Source of the DNA: Dasyornis broadbenti
Lineage: Eukaryota; Chordata; Aves; Passeriformes; Dasyornithidae
NCBI GenBank assembly: GCA_013397935.1
Contig: VZRN01011461.1
Location: 161,294 to 225,293, forward strand
Direction: 5' to 3'
Length of the DNA: 64,000 nucleotides
Shown: positions 12,901-21,990 of the stretch, piece by piece
Position numbering within the stretch: the stretch's first letter is position 1
How the letters are laid out: every line of letters begins with the position of its first letter
The notes under the pieces: model-generated
The model's input: only the letters and a program-made list of their open reading frames with translations
Told to the model about the DNA's origin: nothing
Databases searched by the model: none
Program-made: the position numbers and the translations under genes

Positions 12901-15521
12901 TGGAGTGGGCTGGCTCCTCACTGGATGTCTTCATGAGCTGGGTCTGGGCCTCCCCACATCCTGATGGAGCCGAGCCAGCAGCTGGGTTGTTCAGACAGCC
13001 TCAGGCACCTGTCCCCACTTTGGAGAGGGTTTGGGAGCCAGGGCTCTGCTGACTATCTCTGGATGCCCTGGAGCCTAGCAGGTGACTTGGCTCCTTCTCT
13101 CTCCTGTGCTCAGATCTGGGCTGATCCCGGGAAGTATGCCCTGATGGGAGCTGCTGCTCAGCTGGGTGAGTTCCCCAGGGCACAATGATGGTTTGGGGGT
13201 GAAGGTGTTGTGGGAAGAAGCACTCCCTGCTTCCCTGACATAGCTTCCATCCCAGCTGAAGCCCAGCCTGGCTGTCAGCTTCCTAATCACCCAGCCACCA
13301 CAGGCAGTGCTGGGGCACCGGTGAGGGCTGGGCTGATCCAGTGCACCCCTGGGCAGGCAGTCCTGAATCTGTGATGCTCTCACTCCATGTTTCCTTGCCT
13401 TTCTAAACCCCCAAACACCCTGGGTGCCTCTGGCAGGTGGGATAGTGCGGATGACGCTGAGTCTCACGGTCATCATGATGGAGGCAACGGGCAATGTCAC
13501 CTATGGCTTCCCCATCATGCTGGTGCTGATGACAGCCAAGATTGTGGGAGACTACTTTGTGGAGGTGAGGGCTGGTGTACTCCCCAGGACTGTGGGTCAG
13601 GGCTGGTGGTGCTGGGGGGCCAGAACAGGCATGTTCTTGCTCTGAGGGATGAACTGCTGCCTGGCTGTGCCCCATGGCATCTCACTAGACTTCTCTTGAT
13701 GGCTGCTTGGCTCTTGTTGCAGGGGCTCTACGACATGCACATCCAGCTGCAGAGCGTCCCCTTCCTGCACTGGGAAGCCCCAGTGACATCCCACTCCCTC
13801 ACAGCCAGGTAGGTGGGCTGGGCATTGCTGGGGCAGCAGCTTTTGGACCACACTGTTGGCCTGAGCTGGGAGTGGAAGTGATGACATTTTGGTCCCAGGA
13901 GCCTGCTGTCCCCTGGTGCCAGAAGCCCAACTCCTTCCTCAACACGGATGTGACCTGCAGTGTGTTCCTTCCTCTCTCCCTGGCAGGTTTTGGGGTCAGA
14001 GGAGGCATTAGTGCGGAGGAGTTGTGTATTGGGAGGGATATTTAGGGTGTGAGGGAGCTGATGTTGTGGCACAGGGTGCCCAGAGAAGCTGTGGCTGCCC
14101 CTGGATCCCTGGAAGTGTCCAAGGCTAGGCTGGACAGGGCTTGGAGCAGCCTGGGATAGTGGAAGGTGTCCCTGCTCACAGCAGGGGTGGAACGAGATGA
14201 GCTTTAAGGTCCCTTTTGACCAAACCAGTTTGTGATTTCATGACTGTGTGTGTGCTGCTGTGGGGCTGTGTTTCACTGAGCCTTCCCTGCAGGGAGGTGA
14301 TGAGCACTCCTGTCACCTGCCTGCGGAGAATCGAGCGTGTGGGCACGGTCGTGGACATCCTCAGTGACACCTCCTCCAACCACAACGGCTTCCCCGTGGT
14401 GGAGAGCAACCCCGACACCACACAGGTGGGCTGGGAGCCACTGGGGAGGGGATGCACCTGGGGTGGCCCCATGGGGGCTGGCTGTAGTGTAGGACCCTCA
14501 CCCTTCCCAGCCCATCTCACGCACAGTGCCCTGTTGCAGGTGGCTGGACTGCGGGGTCTGATCCTGCGTTCCCAGCTCATCGTCCTGCTGAAGCACAAGG
14601 TGGGTGATGCTGTGTGGAGACTTTTTTGGTCATGTCTGAGCCCCACTGTCCCTGTCCCAATTCTGCCTTAGACCCCTTGCTGCCTGCCTTGCTTGGGTGG
14701 AGCTGGCAGAGGGTCCCTGTCATTTCCCTAAGCTCACCCAAGGGGATGGTGGGTGCTGCCATTCAGTGGTGGGGTTACCCCAGCATCATCCTGCACCCCA
14801 CTGGGCTCACAAACGCCTGAGTGAGTGGGAAACAGGCTGTGCTTCTGCAGATGGTCCATCTGTTCCACGCTCCTGCCCTTTTCCCTCCCTGCCCCTGTCC
14901 ATTGTCTTGGTGCCTGTGAGCTCTGCAGGATAATCCCCAACCATCTCTTTCCTCCCAAGGTTTTTGTGGAAAGGGCCAACCTGAACCTGGTGCAGCGGCG
15001 GCTGAAGCTGAAGGACTTTCGGGATGCCTACCCCCGCTTCCCCCCCATTCAGTCCATCCATGTCTCCCAGGACGAGCGCGAGTGCATGATTGACCTCAGC
15101 GAGTTCATGAACCCCTCGCCCTACACTGTGCCCCAGGTAATGGCCAGGGACCCCTCTGCACAGCTCTCTGGTGATCAGGGTGGGCGATGGGTGCTGGCTG
15201 GGGAAGCTGCAGCCTCCCCAGCCCTGCTCTGCCTTGCAGGAAGCGTCTCTGCCGCGGGTGTTCAAGCTCTTCCGAGCCCTGGGCCTGCGGCACTTGGTGG
15301 TTGTGGACAATCGCAATGAGGTAAGTCTCTGCTTGTTCTGCCCAAGCAGCCTGGGCTCCTCCAGGGAACAGGGACACGCTGTCCCCAGGCTCTGCATGCC
15401 CACATTGGGTTGTACCCCATCCCTTTCCTGGCAGGTGGTGGGAATGGTGACCCGCAAGGACCTCGCCAGGTACCGGCTGGGGAAGGAGGGCCTGGAGGAG
15501 CTCTCACTGGCACAGACGTGA
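3961..15521 (+). CDS. CLCN7: ClC-7 lysosomal chloride/proton exchanger, exons 2-25 (5' partial)
   Basis: ClC-7 exchanges chloride for protons in late endosomes, lysosomes and the osteoclast ruffled border, with OSTM1 as its beta subunit. Coding exons: 3961-4032, 4704-4775, 5021-5086, 5650-5782, 6190-6299, 6988-7068, 7422-7484, 8162-8245, 8396-8489, 8877-8941, 9395-9511, 9839-9893, 10395-10455, 10957-11095, 11335-11428, 12659-12828, 13114-13165, 13437-13564, 13723-13808, 14293-14425, 14540-14599, 14960-15136, 15240-15320, 15435-15521. Together they give 2280 nt, 759 codons plus TGA, and all phases join. Visible signatures are GSGIP (exon 7), GKEGP with the gating glutamate split over exons 8/9, the SLEEG proton-glutamate segment (exon 11), and GVFIP (exon 17). 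Two C-terminal CBS domains run from REVMSTPVTC to the end. The C-terminus LEELSLAQT is identical to that of mammalian ClC-7. Exon 1, about 45 residues in human, is missing because it lies off the window. No frameshift or stop was seen. Confidence 0.97.
6015..6127 (+). repeat. CR1 LINE 3' fragment
   Basis: It lies in the CLCN7 intron between 5783 and 6189. It shows the typical CR1 3' order: ggcttggagcaacctgg, then gagggttggaactagatg, then cccatccaacccaaaccat, ending in ctgtggttctgtgat, a variant of the CR1 terminal octamer repeat. The 3' end points right. Confidence 0.85.
7886..8040 (-). repeat. CR1 LINE 3' fragment
   Basis: It lies in CLCN7 intron 8. It begins with the reverse-oriented terminal region (cataaagtcatggaatgg), then gggttggaagggaccc, a ccccctgctatgggcaga block, ctagaccaggttgctcag, and a ttgaacacttccaggat block. 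This is the hallmark order of avian CR1 in reverse orientation. The left limit is clear; the right limit is approximate. Confidence 0.9.
14067..14243 (+). repeat. CR1 LINE 3' fragment close to a CLCN7 acceptor
   Basis: CR1 in sense orientation: ggcacagggtgcccagagaag, tggatccctggaagtgtcc, aggctaggctggacaggg, cttggagcagcctggga, then gtggaacgagatgag and a tail at gtgatttcatgac. It ends about 50 bases before the acceptor of the 14293 exon, so it occupies the branch-point side of that intron. Confidence 0.9.
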
Positions 15522-16071
15522 GGCAGCGTGGCCCAGCAGAGACGTGCCCCGGCCCCTCAGAGCTGGGGACCCCCTTTTGCAGGAGGTGGGGAGAGGACTG
15601 GGCCGGTCTGTGCAGGTGTCACGGTGCCTGGAGCACCGGCATGGCCGTGCTGCCCCGGCCCTCCTGCCCATTGCTGCCTTCCCACGTCTACTGCCTCCTC
15701 TTGTCACCCCTTCCTCTGTTCCCTGAGGGATCAAAACTCACCCTTGGCTCTGTTAGCTCCTGGAATAGGCTCTCCTTGAGGGTTGGGTGAAGGCTGGAGT
15801 GTTCCATGGGGAGCAAGAATGCCCTCCTGAGCTGGGCACAGTCCTCTGACCAGGCACTTGGCCTTTGTTGCCTCATCCACCCAGTCCGGGCTGACTGGGT
15901 GTTACCCCTGCCCTAGCTCTGGCTCCAAGGCCTGTGAGGGGAGCAGAGGGGACATTCCAGGCCCCCATTCCCCCCTGCCCTGTGGCCCTTCTGGCTGGGT
16001 TGGGCTGAGCTCTGGGGTTGCCTCTCTGCCCCTTCAGACTGAGGAGGGGGACATGCCCTGCTTGCTTGTGC

Positions 16072-16077
16072 AATAAA
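16072..16077 (+). terminator. CLCN7: CLCN7 proximal poly(A) signal AATAAA
   Basis: Canonical hexamer 551 bases past the CLCN7 stop codon. Confidence 0.7.
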
Positions 16078-16530
16078 AGGGCTCCTGTGGTTCTGTGGCT
16101 GCTGCCTCTGGCTCTTTCTTGGCTGCCTTAGCCAATCTGACCCCAACCAACGTGTGGGGAGACACCCCTGGGATTTGGGGTAGGGATGGGGAGGGGAGAG
16201 CTGCCTGTGTTGGGGCAATGTTGGTCCTGCAGCCTGTGCCCCTCTGCTACTCCTGCACTCCTCCCAGCACTGCTGTTCCCACACTGCAATCCAGTCACTC
16301 CTGGGTCATGTTCTGGCTCTTTCCAGCAGCCTGGGCTCTTCCAGGCACCCTAACCCTGGGTTTGGCCAGGGGCTGGGAGCAAAGCCAGCCCTGGCACCTC
16401 ATTTCCCCCATCTCCCCTCATCCTTGCTCCTCTCCTTGGCATTACCACCTGCCCTGGGACTGCCCCTTCCTCACTTGTACACGGGCAACCTGGTGCCTGG
16501 AGAGGCTTTTGACTGTGGGATCTGTGCTGA

Positions 16531-16536
16531 AATAAA
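16531..16536 (+). terminator. CLCN7: CLCN7 distal poly(A) signal AATAAA
   Basis: Canonical hexamer followed by a U/GU-rich element (tctgtttgtacttttattg) within 25 bases. This is the better-formed of the two CLCN7 sites. Confidence 0.7.
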
Positions 16537-16559
16537 GTCTGTTTGTACTTTTATTGTGG

Positions 16560-17170
16560 CGCTGCCTGTCTCTTGCTTCCCTTCTTCCCTTGGGGTGACT
16601 GTCCAGCCTCAGGTGTCTCCTTGGGGCTGAACTGAGCCCTGTCCCCCCCGCTACTGCTGGGAGGGCATAGCCTGGGGCGTGGGGAGGGGCTGCGTACTGG
16701 GGGCTGCCCCCTGGCAGGGTTCAAGGCAGGGGGTCGCTGTCCCTTCCCGGGTGTTTTCCTCTTTCAAGACCAACAAAAAGCCACCACAAAGCAAAAGATG
16801 CTTGGGCTGGACCCTGGTAACAGCCAGGTCTGACGGTGGGGCCGTGGGGAACACGGGCCAACCCTGCTCTCCCCTCTGGGTCCAGGGGGGCCTGTAGGGC
16901 ACAGTGGGTCCCCAAGGCAGTGATGGGTCCCCCTGGGTGCTGACAGCCAGGAGCTTTATGAGGCCCCGTGTCGCCCTTTGCCCCGGTGCGGCCGAGATAA
17001 GGGGATGGGATCCACCGCCTTGGGCCGCAGAGTAAACACGGGCTGCTGGCTCCTCCTCTTCCCGCTGCTGCCGGGGCAGCCAGCAGCCCCTGAGGGTCAC
17101 ACCAAGCCGTGGCCCTTTGTCACTGGCAGCAGCGACACTACGGGGATGAGTGGCAAAGGACACCGCATGC
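16560..17170. other. intergenic gap between convergent CLCN7 and PERCC1
   Basis: About 0.6 kb of GC-rich DNA separates the two convergent 3' ends. I see no exon, repeat or RNA gene in it. Confidence 0.6.
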
Positions 17171-17191
17171 GCTGGTGCCTGGCGGGAGTCA

Positions 17192-17197
17192 TTTATT
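17192..17197 (-). terminator. PERCC1: PERCC1 poly(A) signal (AATAAA on - strand)
   Basis: TTTATT on the + strand reads AATAAA on the - strand, 128 bases past the PERCC1 stop. It is the first canonical signal after the stop in that direction, so the 3' end is predicted near 17175. Confidence 0.65.
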
Positions 17198-17324
17198 CAC
17201 TCGTCCCATCACCGGCTCCGACCCGGCAGCTCCAAGTGCCCTGGCGCTGGCACTGGGGCCACCAGGTTTATCATTAACTGGGTGGCACGTGGCGGGACCA
17301 GGGGCCCCTGGGGCCACAGTGGGG

Positions 17325-18041
17325 TCACAGCCCAGCAAAGGGCTCAGCCTCCAGCCCCGGGCGACCCGGCGGCTCCCGCCCGATGCCCGGCAGCTCTGGC
17401 CCTGGCTCCACTGTCCAGTTGGCCAGGAGGTCGCTGAAGTCGGGGGTGCCGCTGTGGAGGAGGCTGGCCGGGCCAGGGCCTGGCTCTTTCCAGAAGGAGG
17501 GTGGCAGCTTCCTGCGGTGCATGGGGGTGATGTGGCCATACTTCCTCTCCAGCCGCTGTGTCTTGCTGCCGGCTGCCCGGGCAGGCAGGCATCGATGCAC
17601 GCCGTACTCGAAGAGCTCGGCCAGCGGCCCCAGCCTGTGTGCGGCCCCTGGGCTGCCCCGCGGGGCCACGGCCTCGGGCACGGCCTCGGGCACGGCCTCG
17701 GCACTCCAGGGTGAGCCGCAGTCCTCGGGCACTGGGCAGCTGCTGGTGGCCTCCTCCCTGCCCCGCCGCCCGAAGTAGCGCTGGATGTCGCAGCTGATGA
17801 GCTCCGAAAACTTGAGGAGCCGCAGGGTGGTCTCAGCAGTGCTGGAGACACTGGCCAGCTCTGCCCTCATGCTCTCCTCTACTGCTTCCACTTGCTCCTC
17901 CTCTTCCTCCTCTTCTTCTTCCTCCTCCTCCTCAGAGAGGTCGGGGAAGTCAGGCTCGGGGTGTGTGGGCAGCAGGAGGCCGTGTGGGAAGGGCGAGGGC
18001 AGCCGCAGCTCGGCTAGGGGCTGGATGACACCCGCAGCCAT
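17325..18041 (-). CDS. PERCC1: proline- and glutamate-rich coiled-coil protein, PERCC1
   Basis: A single-exon 238-residue protein. I place the start at the ATG at 18041; codons upstream in frame have no ATG. I read it as PERCC1, which in human and mouse is needed for gut enteroendocrine function and whose loss or loss of control region causes congenital diarrhoea. Its biochemical activity is unknown. Features: a proline-rich N-terminus (1-36), 13 consecutive glutamates (37-49), an amphipathic conserved-looking core (about 57-95) with FSELISCDIQRYFGRR, a PEAV repeat made of a 12-bp DNA repeat at 17671-17700, and a C-terminal part with KYGHITPMHRRKLPPSFW and TPDFSDLLANW. Human PERCC1 lies on the 3' side of CLCN7, as here. 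The name rests on position, composition and recalled family features, not on an alignment. Confidence 0.78.
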   Translation of the reverse strand: MAAGVIQPLAELRLPSPFPHGLLLPTHPEPDFPDLSEEEEEEEEEEEEEQVEAVEESMRAELASVSSTAETTLRLLKFSELISCDIQRYFGRRGREEATSSCPVPEDCGSPWSAEAVPEAVPEAVAPRGSPGAAHRLGPLAELFEYGVHRCLPARAAGSKTQRLERKYGHITPMHRRKLPPSFWKEPGPGPASLLHSGTPDFSDLLANWTVEPGPELPGIGREPPGRPGLEAEPFAGL

Positions 18042-18073
18042 GTCAGTGCTCAGAGGCACTCCCAGGACTCACC
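18042..18073 (-). other. PERCC1: PERCC1 exon 2 5' leader
   Basis: On the - strand a tract TGTCCCTGCCCGCAG ends at 18074 and is a good acceptor. The exon then runs 32 bases to the ATG at 18041. The body of exon 2 continues through the whole CDS to the poly(A) site. Confidence 0.65.
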
Positions 18074-19267
18074 CTGCGGGCAGGGACAGCGGGGTCAGGG
18101 TGACACAGCCCAGCACCAACCCTGACCCACTGCCTGGCAGCCCGGAGAGGGCAGGGTACCATGTTGGGCCACATCATGGCCAAGGTGGGGCTGCAGGGCA
18201 GTGGGGATGTCTCCCACAAGCAACAGGATGTGGGATATGGGGCGTTGGGGATGTCCCCACCAAGCCATGGGAAAAAAGGTAGTGGGATGTTCTTCCTGGA
18301 ATATCCCCACTGAGCCCCGGGACAGCAAGCAGTGGGTGTGTCCCTACCAAAACATGGGATATGGGGCAGTGGGAACACAACCCTGAGTCATGGGACATGG
18401 AGCAGCAGAGATGCCATCCCCTACAAGAAACAGGACATGGGACAGTGGGATTTCCTAACTGAACCCGGGAACATCAAGCAACAGGGATGTCCCTGTCCTG
18501 CCATGGGATGTGGGGCAGTGGGGATGTCCACCTGAATTCATGGGATGTTGGACAATGGAAATGTCCCTAAGTCACGGGATAGGGGGCAGCAGGAATGTTG
18601 GCACTGATCTGTGGGACGTGAATATCCACACCAAGTCATGGGATGTAGGGCAGTGGGGATGTCTCCCAGAGCCATGGGGCAGAAGGATGTTCCCCTTCAC
18701 TCGGGAGCTGTGCAGGGAGGTGAATGGGGCTCAGCACCATGGAGCCCCATGCCCTGCCCACACAATGGCCCTATGGGTCTCCCTGTGGCAGAGTGAACCC
18801 ACCGCACCCCTGCCCTGTCCTGCTGGCCTCTGGCCGTGGCTGGGTCTCGCTGAGCTGGATGTGGCCCCTTTGTAGCCCGTGCTGCCTGTGCTGAGGGGTC
18901 GCCAGCCCTGCCTCGCTGCTGGACACTTGTGGCCATGCTGAGGGGGTCTCAGGGCAGAGAACAAATCCTGGAGAACGAGAGCTGCTCCTGCCACACCAAA
19001 CGTGGTATCGGGCCCAGCACCCAGCCTAAGATTGTCCTTGCCATCTCCGTGTGTCCCTCTTTGTGCCGTCCCCACCGCGGTACCCCCGGTCCTGCCCCCG
19101 TGCTGCCCCGGGCTGGCTTGTGGGGGGCTCAGCCTGCCGAGGCAGCGCACACCTCCGGGCTGCAGGGAGAGGGGAGCGGGGTCACCCCAGCCTGCCCTGC
19201 CGTCACCCTCAGCCGGAGAATCCCCCGGGGCCGGAGGGCATCCCCGGGGCCGCGGCTCCGCACTCAC
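18074..19267 (-). other. PERCC1: PERCC1 intron 1 with minisatellite
   Basis: The donor AAG|GTGAGTG lies at 19268/19267 and the acceptor CCCGCAG ends at 18074, both on the - strand. The intron is 1.19 kb, and its 3' half is filled by the minisatellite listed separately. Assignment is by splice consensus only. Confidence 0.55.
18160..18690. repeat. degenerate minisatellite, unit about 36-45 bp
   Basis: The block catgggat(a/g)tggggcagtggggatgtccc recurs about a dozen times with substitutions and small length changes. Clear examples start near 18353, 18431, 18502, 18540, 18576 and 18638. Spacing of the best copies is about 36-40 bases. It lies in the predicted PERCC1 intron. Copy number and limits are by eye. 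Confidence 0.8.
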
Positions 19268-19319
19268 CTTGGCGCTGCCGCCCGGCCATGCATAGGCTCC
19301 CGCGCCGCTCCCCCTGCCC
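19268..19319 (-). other. PERCC1: predicted PERCC1 noncoding exon 1
   Basis: The 3' border is a strong donor (AAG|GTGAGTG). The 5' border is placed about 30 bases after the TATA box and is an estimate. The exon contains two upstream ATGs (19293 and 19289, - strand). Both read into exon 2 and stop before the main ATG, so the exon is best treated as leader. Confidence 0.5.
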
Positions 19320-19341
19320 GTCCCTCCACCTGGGCCTGAAG

Positions 19342-19349
19342 TATTTATA
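19342..19349 (-). promoter_or_regulatory. PERCC1: TATA box of PERCC1
   Basis: TATAAATA on the - strand, flanked by GC-rich DNA. It is 75-80 bases upstream of a consensus donor in the right direction. A TATA promoter fits a tissue-restricted gene better than the CpG-island promoters of LUC7L and FAM234A in the same window. Confidence 0.65.
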
Positions 19350-19720
19350 GCGGAGCAGCGAGCTGACGGCTGGCAAATATTTGGTAGCCGTATTGTAATA
19401 GTAGACTCGGTAAACAGAGCTGGGGTTTGCTTTAGCACCCAGCAACGGGAGAGCGGCGCGGGGAGGGACGCGGGGACGGAAGGCAGGGCTCACCTTAATG
19501 GTTCACTAGCCAGGGGATTTTCAAGTGTTGTCCCTGTAAATTCACCTATTAAATCGGCAGACCCAGCTGCCAAACTGCCCGCACACTTGTGCCGAGGGCT
19601 CTTATCTCCCTGCTGATTGGAGGCGAAATCAAGCTTTGTCAAATAGGCGTAAAATTAAATTTCATGCTATTTTGACTCCTGGAGTAGGGATCTTCTGAAG
19701 AACATACTGCATATCGAGCG
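19350..19720 (-). promoter_or_regulatory. PERCC1: candidate PERCC1 promoter/enhancer island
   Basis: An unusually AT-rich, non-repetitive patch sits directly upstream of the TATA box within GC-rich DNA. Visible motifs are a near-palindrome centred on CAAATATTTG (19368-19389), GTAAACA (FOX type, 19410-19416), CTTATCT (GATA, 19601-19607), a reversed CCAAT box (19615-19620), and a homeobox-like stretch with TTTTACG and AATTTAATTT (- strand, about 19649-19663). Its place relative to PERCC1 matches the mammalian intestine-critical region. That correspondence is inferred, not aligned. Confidence 0.5.
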
Positions 19721-21990
19721 ATGCCTCTGCAAACAGGGGCTGCCGCTGCAGTGGGCAAAGCCTCTCCGTGGGGGTCCCCCCAGGTGCTGCACCACCCTCG
19801 TGCAGGTTGAGACCACCCATCTCCAGTCTTGTGCCCCTTTGAGATGAATGTTGGGCTCCCTGACCAAATCTGGGAAGGGTTTTGGAACCTGTGGATGCAA
19901 AGGTAAATGTGCCATGTGGAGAGTGGCTGGGCCAGCCCCACAACAGGGACAGCAGCTGGACAACAGCATTTTCACCGTGGGTGCCCTGTGCCTGTGCTTT
20001 GGCCTGTGGCCATGCTGGCCCACACAGCACCTCCCCTGTGAGGACAGGGGTGATGGCAATCAGCTCAGGTCCCAAAGAGATTGTGCCAGAGGCGCCATTT
20101 CTGCTGGCACATTCAGCAGAATGTGCCAGCAGAATTGTCTGGGGCAGCACAGAACATGGCCAAAGGACACAGATGGCTGCAGGATGCAGGGTGACCAGGG
20201 ACACAGGATGGCCAGAGGACACAGGACAGCTTGTCCCTGACAGCTGAAGGCCACAGGATGGCAAGGCCTGATCCAGCACCTAGACCCTGTCACCAGTCTT
20301 GGGGACATTCAGGGAGTGGGACACTTGCTATTGGGCTTGGGGACAGCCACAGTCCTGCACCAGAGCTGCCCTGCTCTCCTGTTTTTGGGGTGACTGCAGA
20401 TCCTGGTCTCTCCCTGAGAGCTCTCCCTGCCCCCTTCCCTGAGCACCCTGCTCTGAACTGTCCCCAGTGTTGGGGTGGGGTCCCCAGCTCCTGGCAGGGT
20501 GCAACACTGGCGAGGAGAGTGTCCCAGGCTGGGCAGGGCTGTCACCCACCTGCTCCCCGGGTCGGCAGCCCTGGGGCTCCCTGCAGGGGCAGAGCTGGGC
20601 ACCGGCACCGACTCAGAACTCCCTCTCCTCTCTCCAAACACTCACAGTGGCAACGCCGGGCGGGAGCAGCAGCCACCCGGGCAGTGCTGGGCAAACACGG
20701 CGGGTGGGAGCTGATAAGCCGCGGGCACCCTTCGGTCTGCTCCCTGACGTCACCCATTGTCACCCACCCGCCCTGCACGGCTCGGCATTGGCACAGCTTG
20801 GCATTGCCACTGGCTTCATCCCGAGGAACCAGCCTTGGGAGCCGGACAGCCACTCCGATCGCACCGCCATGGTCCCCAGGGAACGGCGGCTTCCTCTGGT
20901 GTCCCCAGCCAGTTCTGCCCCAGTGCAGAGATGATGGGGAGAGCTCCCACAGCCTCTGCATCAGTCTGGCCAGGAGGACAGGGCTGCACTGTCCCTTTGC
21001 CCAGGTGGGAAGGGTCTGGGCATGCTGGTGAGGGGGTCCAGGTGTGGGACAAAGTGTAGGGAGCACATGACTTGACTGTTGGCTCACAGAGTTGGGAGTG
21101 ATGAGGTGTCCGTCCTCTATGGGAAGGTCAACGCATTTAGGAAATACCCAGGGCTTAGCAGAACCGTTCCAAGGGTGAGCAGGAGGGAGAGGCAATGCCG
21201 CTACTCCTGCAGCAGGCTTGGGCATGTGGCTTAGCACCCATTCGTGTGCCCAGGGAGGCTATCCCTGCTCCAGACTTTGCCAGGGCTGGGCATGAGGAAC
21301 TCCTGTCCCACAGGGAAGGAGTCTCCTGTCTGCAGAGACCCTCTCAGACAAGCAGGGAGGTCAAAGATCCCACTCGAAGGCTGATTCTGCTCACCCGGGA
21401 GGGTGCAGCAGAGTGAGGTGGTGGCACAACCCTGCCTGGGGCTGGCTTATACTGTCTTTCCCTGAAAGCCAACAGAGCTTTAAAGCTAGGGGAAAACCAG
21501 GCATGACTATGGCAAAGGGAGCATCCTGCACCAGGGCTTTGTCTCTAACCCTCGTTGCCTTTGAAGCCTTGTGGCAATAAAAAAAGCCAGTGGGATTTCT
21601 TCGGCACAGGGAGTATCCACAGGGCAGCTGGGGCCTGGATCTGGGAGAGCAAGGTGATAAGATGACAGGTAAAACTCATGGGAGTGGTGGGAGCTGGAGC
21701 TCAGAAAGCCAGACAGAGAACGCAGAACACGGTAAAGCTCTGCAACAGCCCAAGCTCCACTGCGAAATCACGGCCTCATCCTCCTCCCGCAGCTGGGAGA
21801 GCGGCTACGGGATATCCACTCCTGTCCTGTCCTGCCCTGTCCTCGGTCCTCTCCTGGCTGTAACCCTGTGCAAGGGGGTTCGTCCCCTTGTCCATGCATC
21901 CATCCTGCCTCCTGGTCCTTCCGCCTGCCCCGGCCATGTGTCCTATCACCCCCAGCCCCAGGCAGGGGCTTTCCTTACCCCACATTCCCC
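19721..21990. other. intergenic region between PERCC1 and LUC7L
   Basis: No exon with paired splice sites was found on either strand. The open frames here are GC-driven and lack family resemblance. Contents worth noting are a short run of acacagg-type near-repeats (about 20165-20265) and one perfect hairpin (20099-20134). Confidence 0.55.
20099..20134. repeat. perfect 16-bp inverted repeat with 4-base loop
   Basis: The left arm TTCTGCTGGCACATTC (20099-20114) is the exact reverse complement of the right arm at 20119-20134. The loop is AGCA. The next flanking pair (T/T) does not match. Confidence 0.95.

Larger units (their letters stand above)
15522..16555 (+). other. CLCN7: CLCN7 3' UTR with two poly(A) signals
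   Basis: After the TGA at 15519-15521 there is one continuous noncoding stretch with AATAAA at 16072-16077 and again at 16531-16536. The second is followed by a T/G-rich tract (gtctgtttgtacttttattg), as expected for a cleavage site. Either or both may be used, giving 3' UTRs of roughly 0.57 and 1.03 kb. Confidence 0.75.

Noticed and set aside
17189..17851. 220-residue open frame on the - strand, out of frame with PERCC1
   Set aside because: It overlaps PERCC1 in another frame, is Ser/Ala/Pro-rich, and has no conserved motif. It is a GC-bias shadow.
18042..18059. Six extra in-frame codons before the PERCC1 ATG
   Set aside because: They begin with GTG, not ATG, and the exon 2 leader contains an upstream stop; the ATG at 18041 is the first usable start.
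18160..18690. CRISPR-like array
   Set aside because: Units are degenerate and contiguous without unique spacers, in a vertebrate intron; it is a minisatellite.
20099..20134. microRNA precursor
   Set aside because: The 16-bp stem is shorter than a normal pre-miRNA stem and flanks do not extend it.
20231..21031. 266-residue + strand open frame between PERCC1 and LUC7L
   Set aside because: No domain, no splice context, several overlapping frames of similar length on both strands; typical of GC-rich noncoding DNA.
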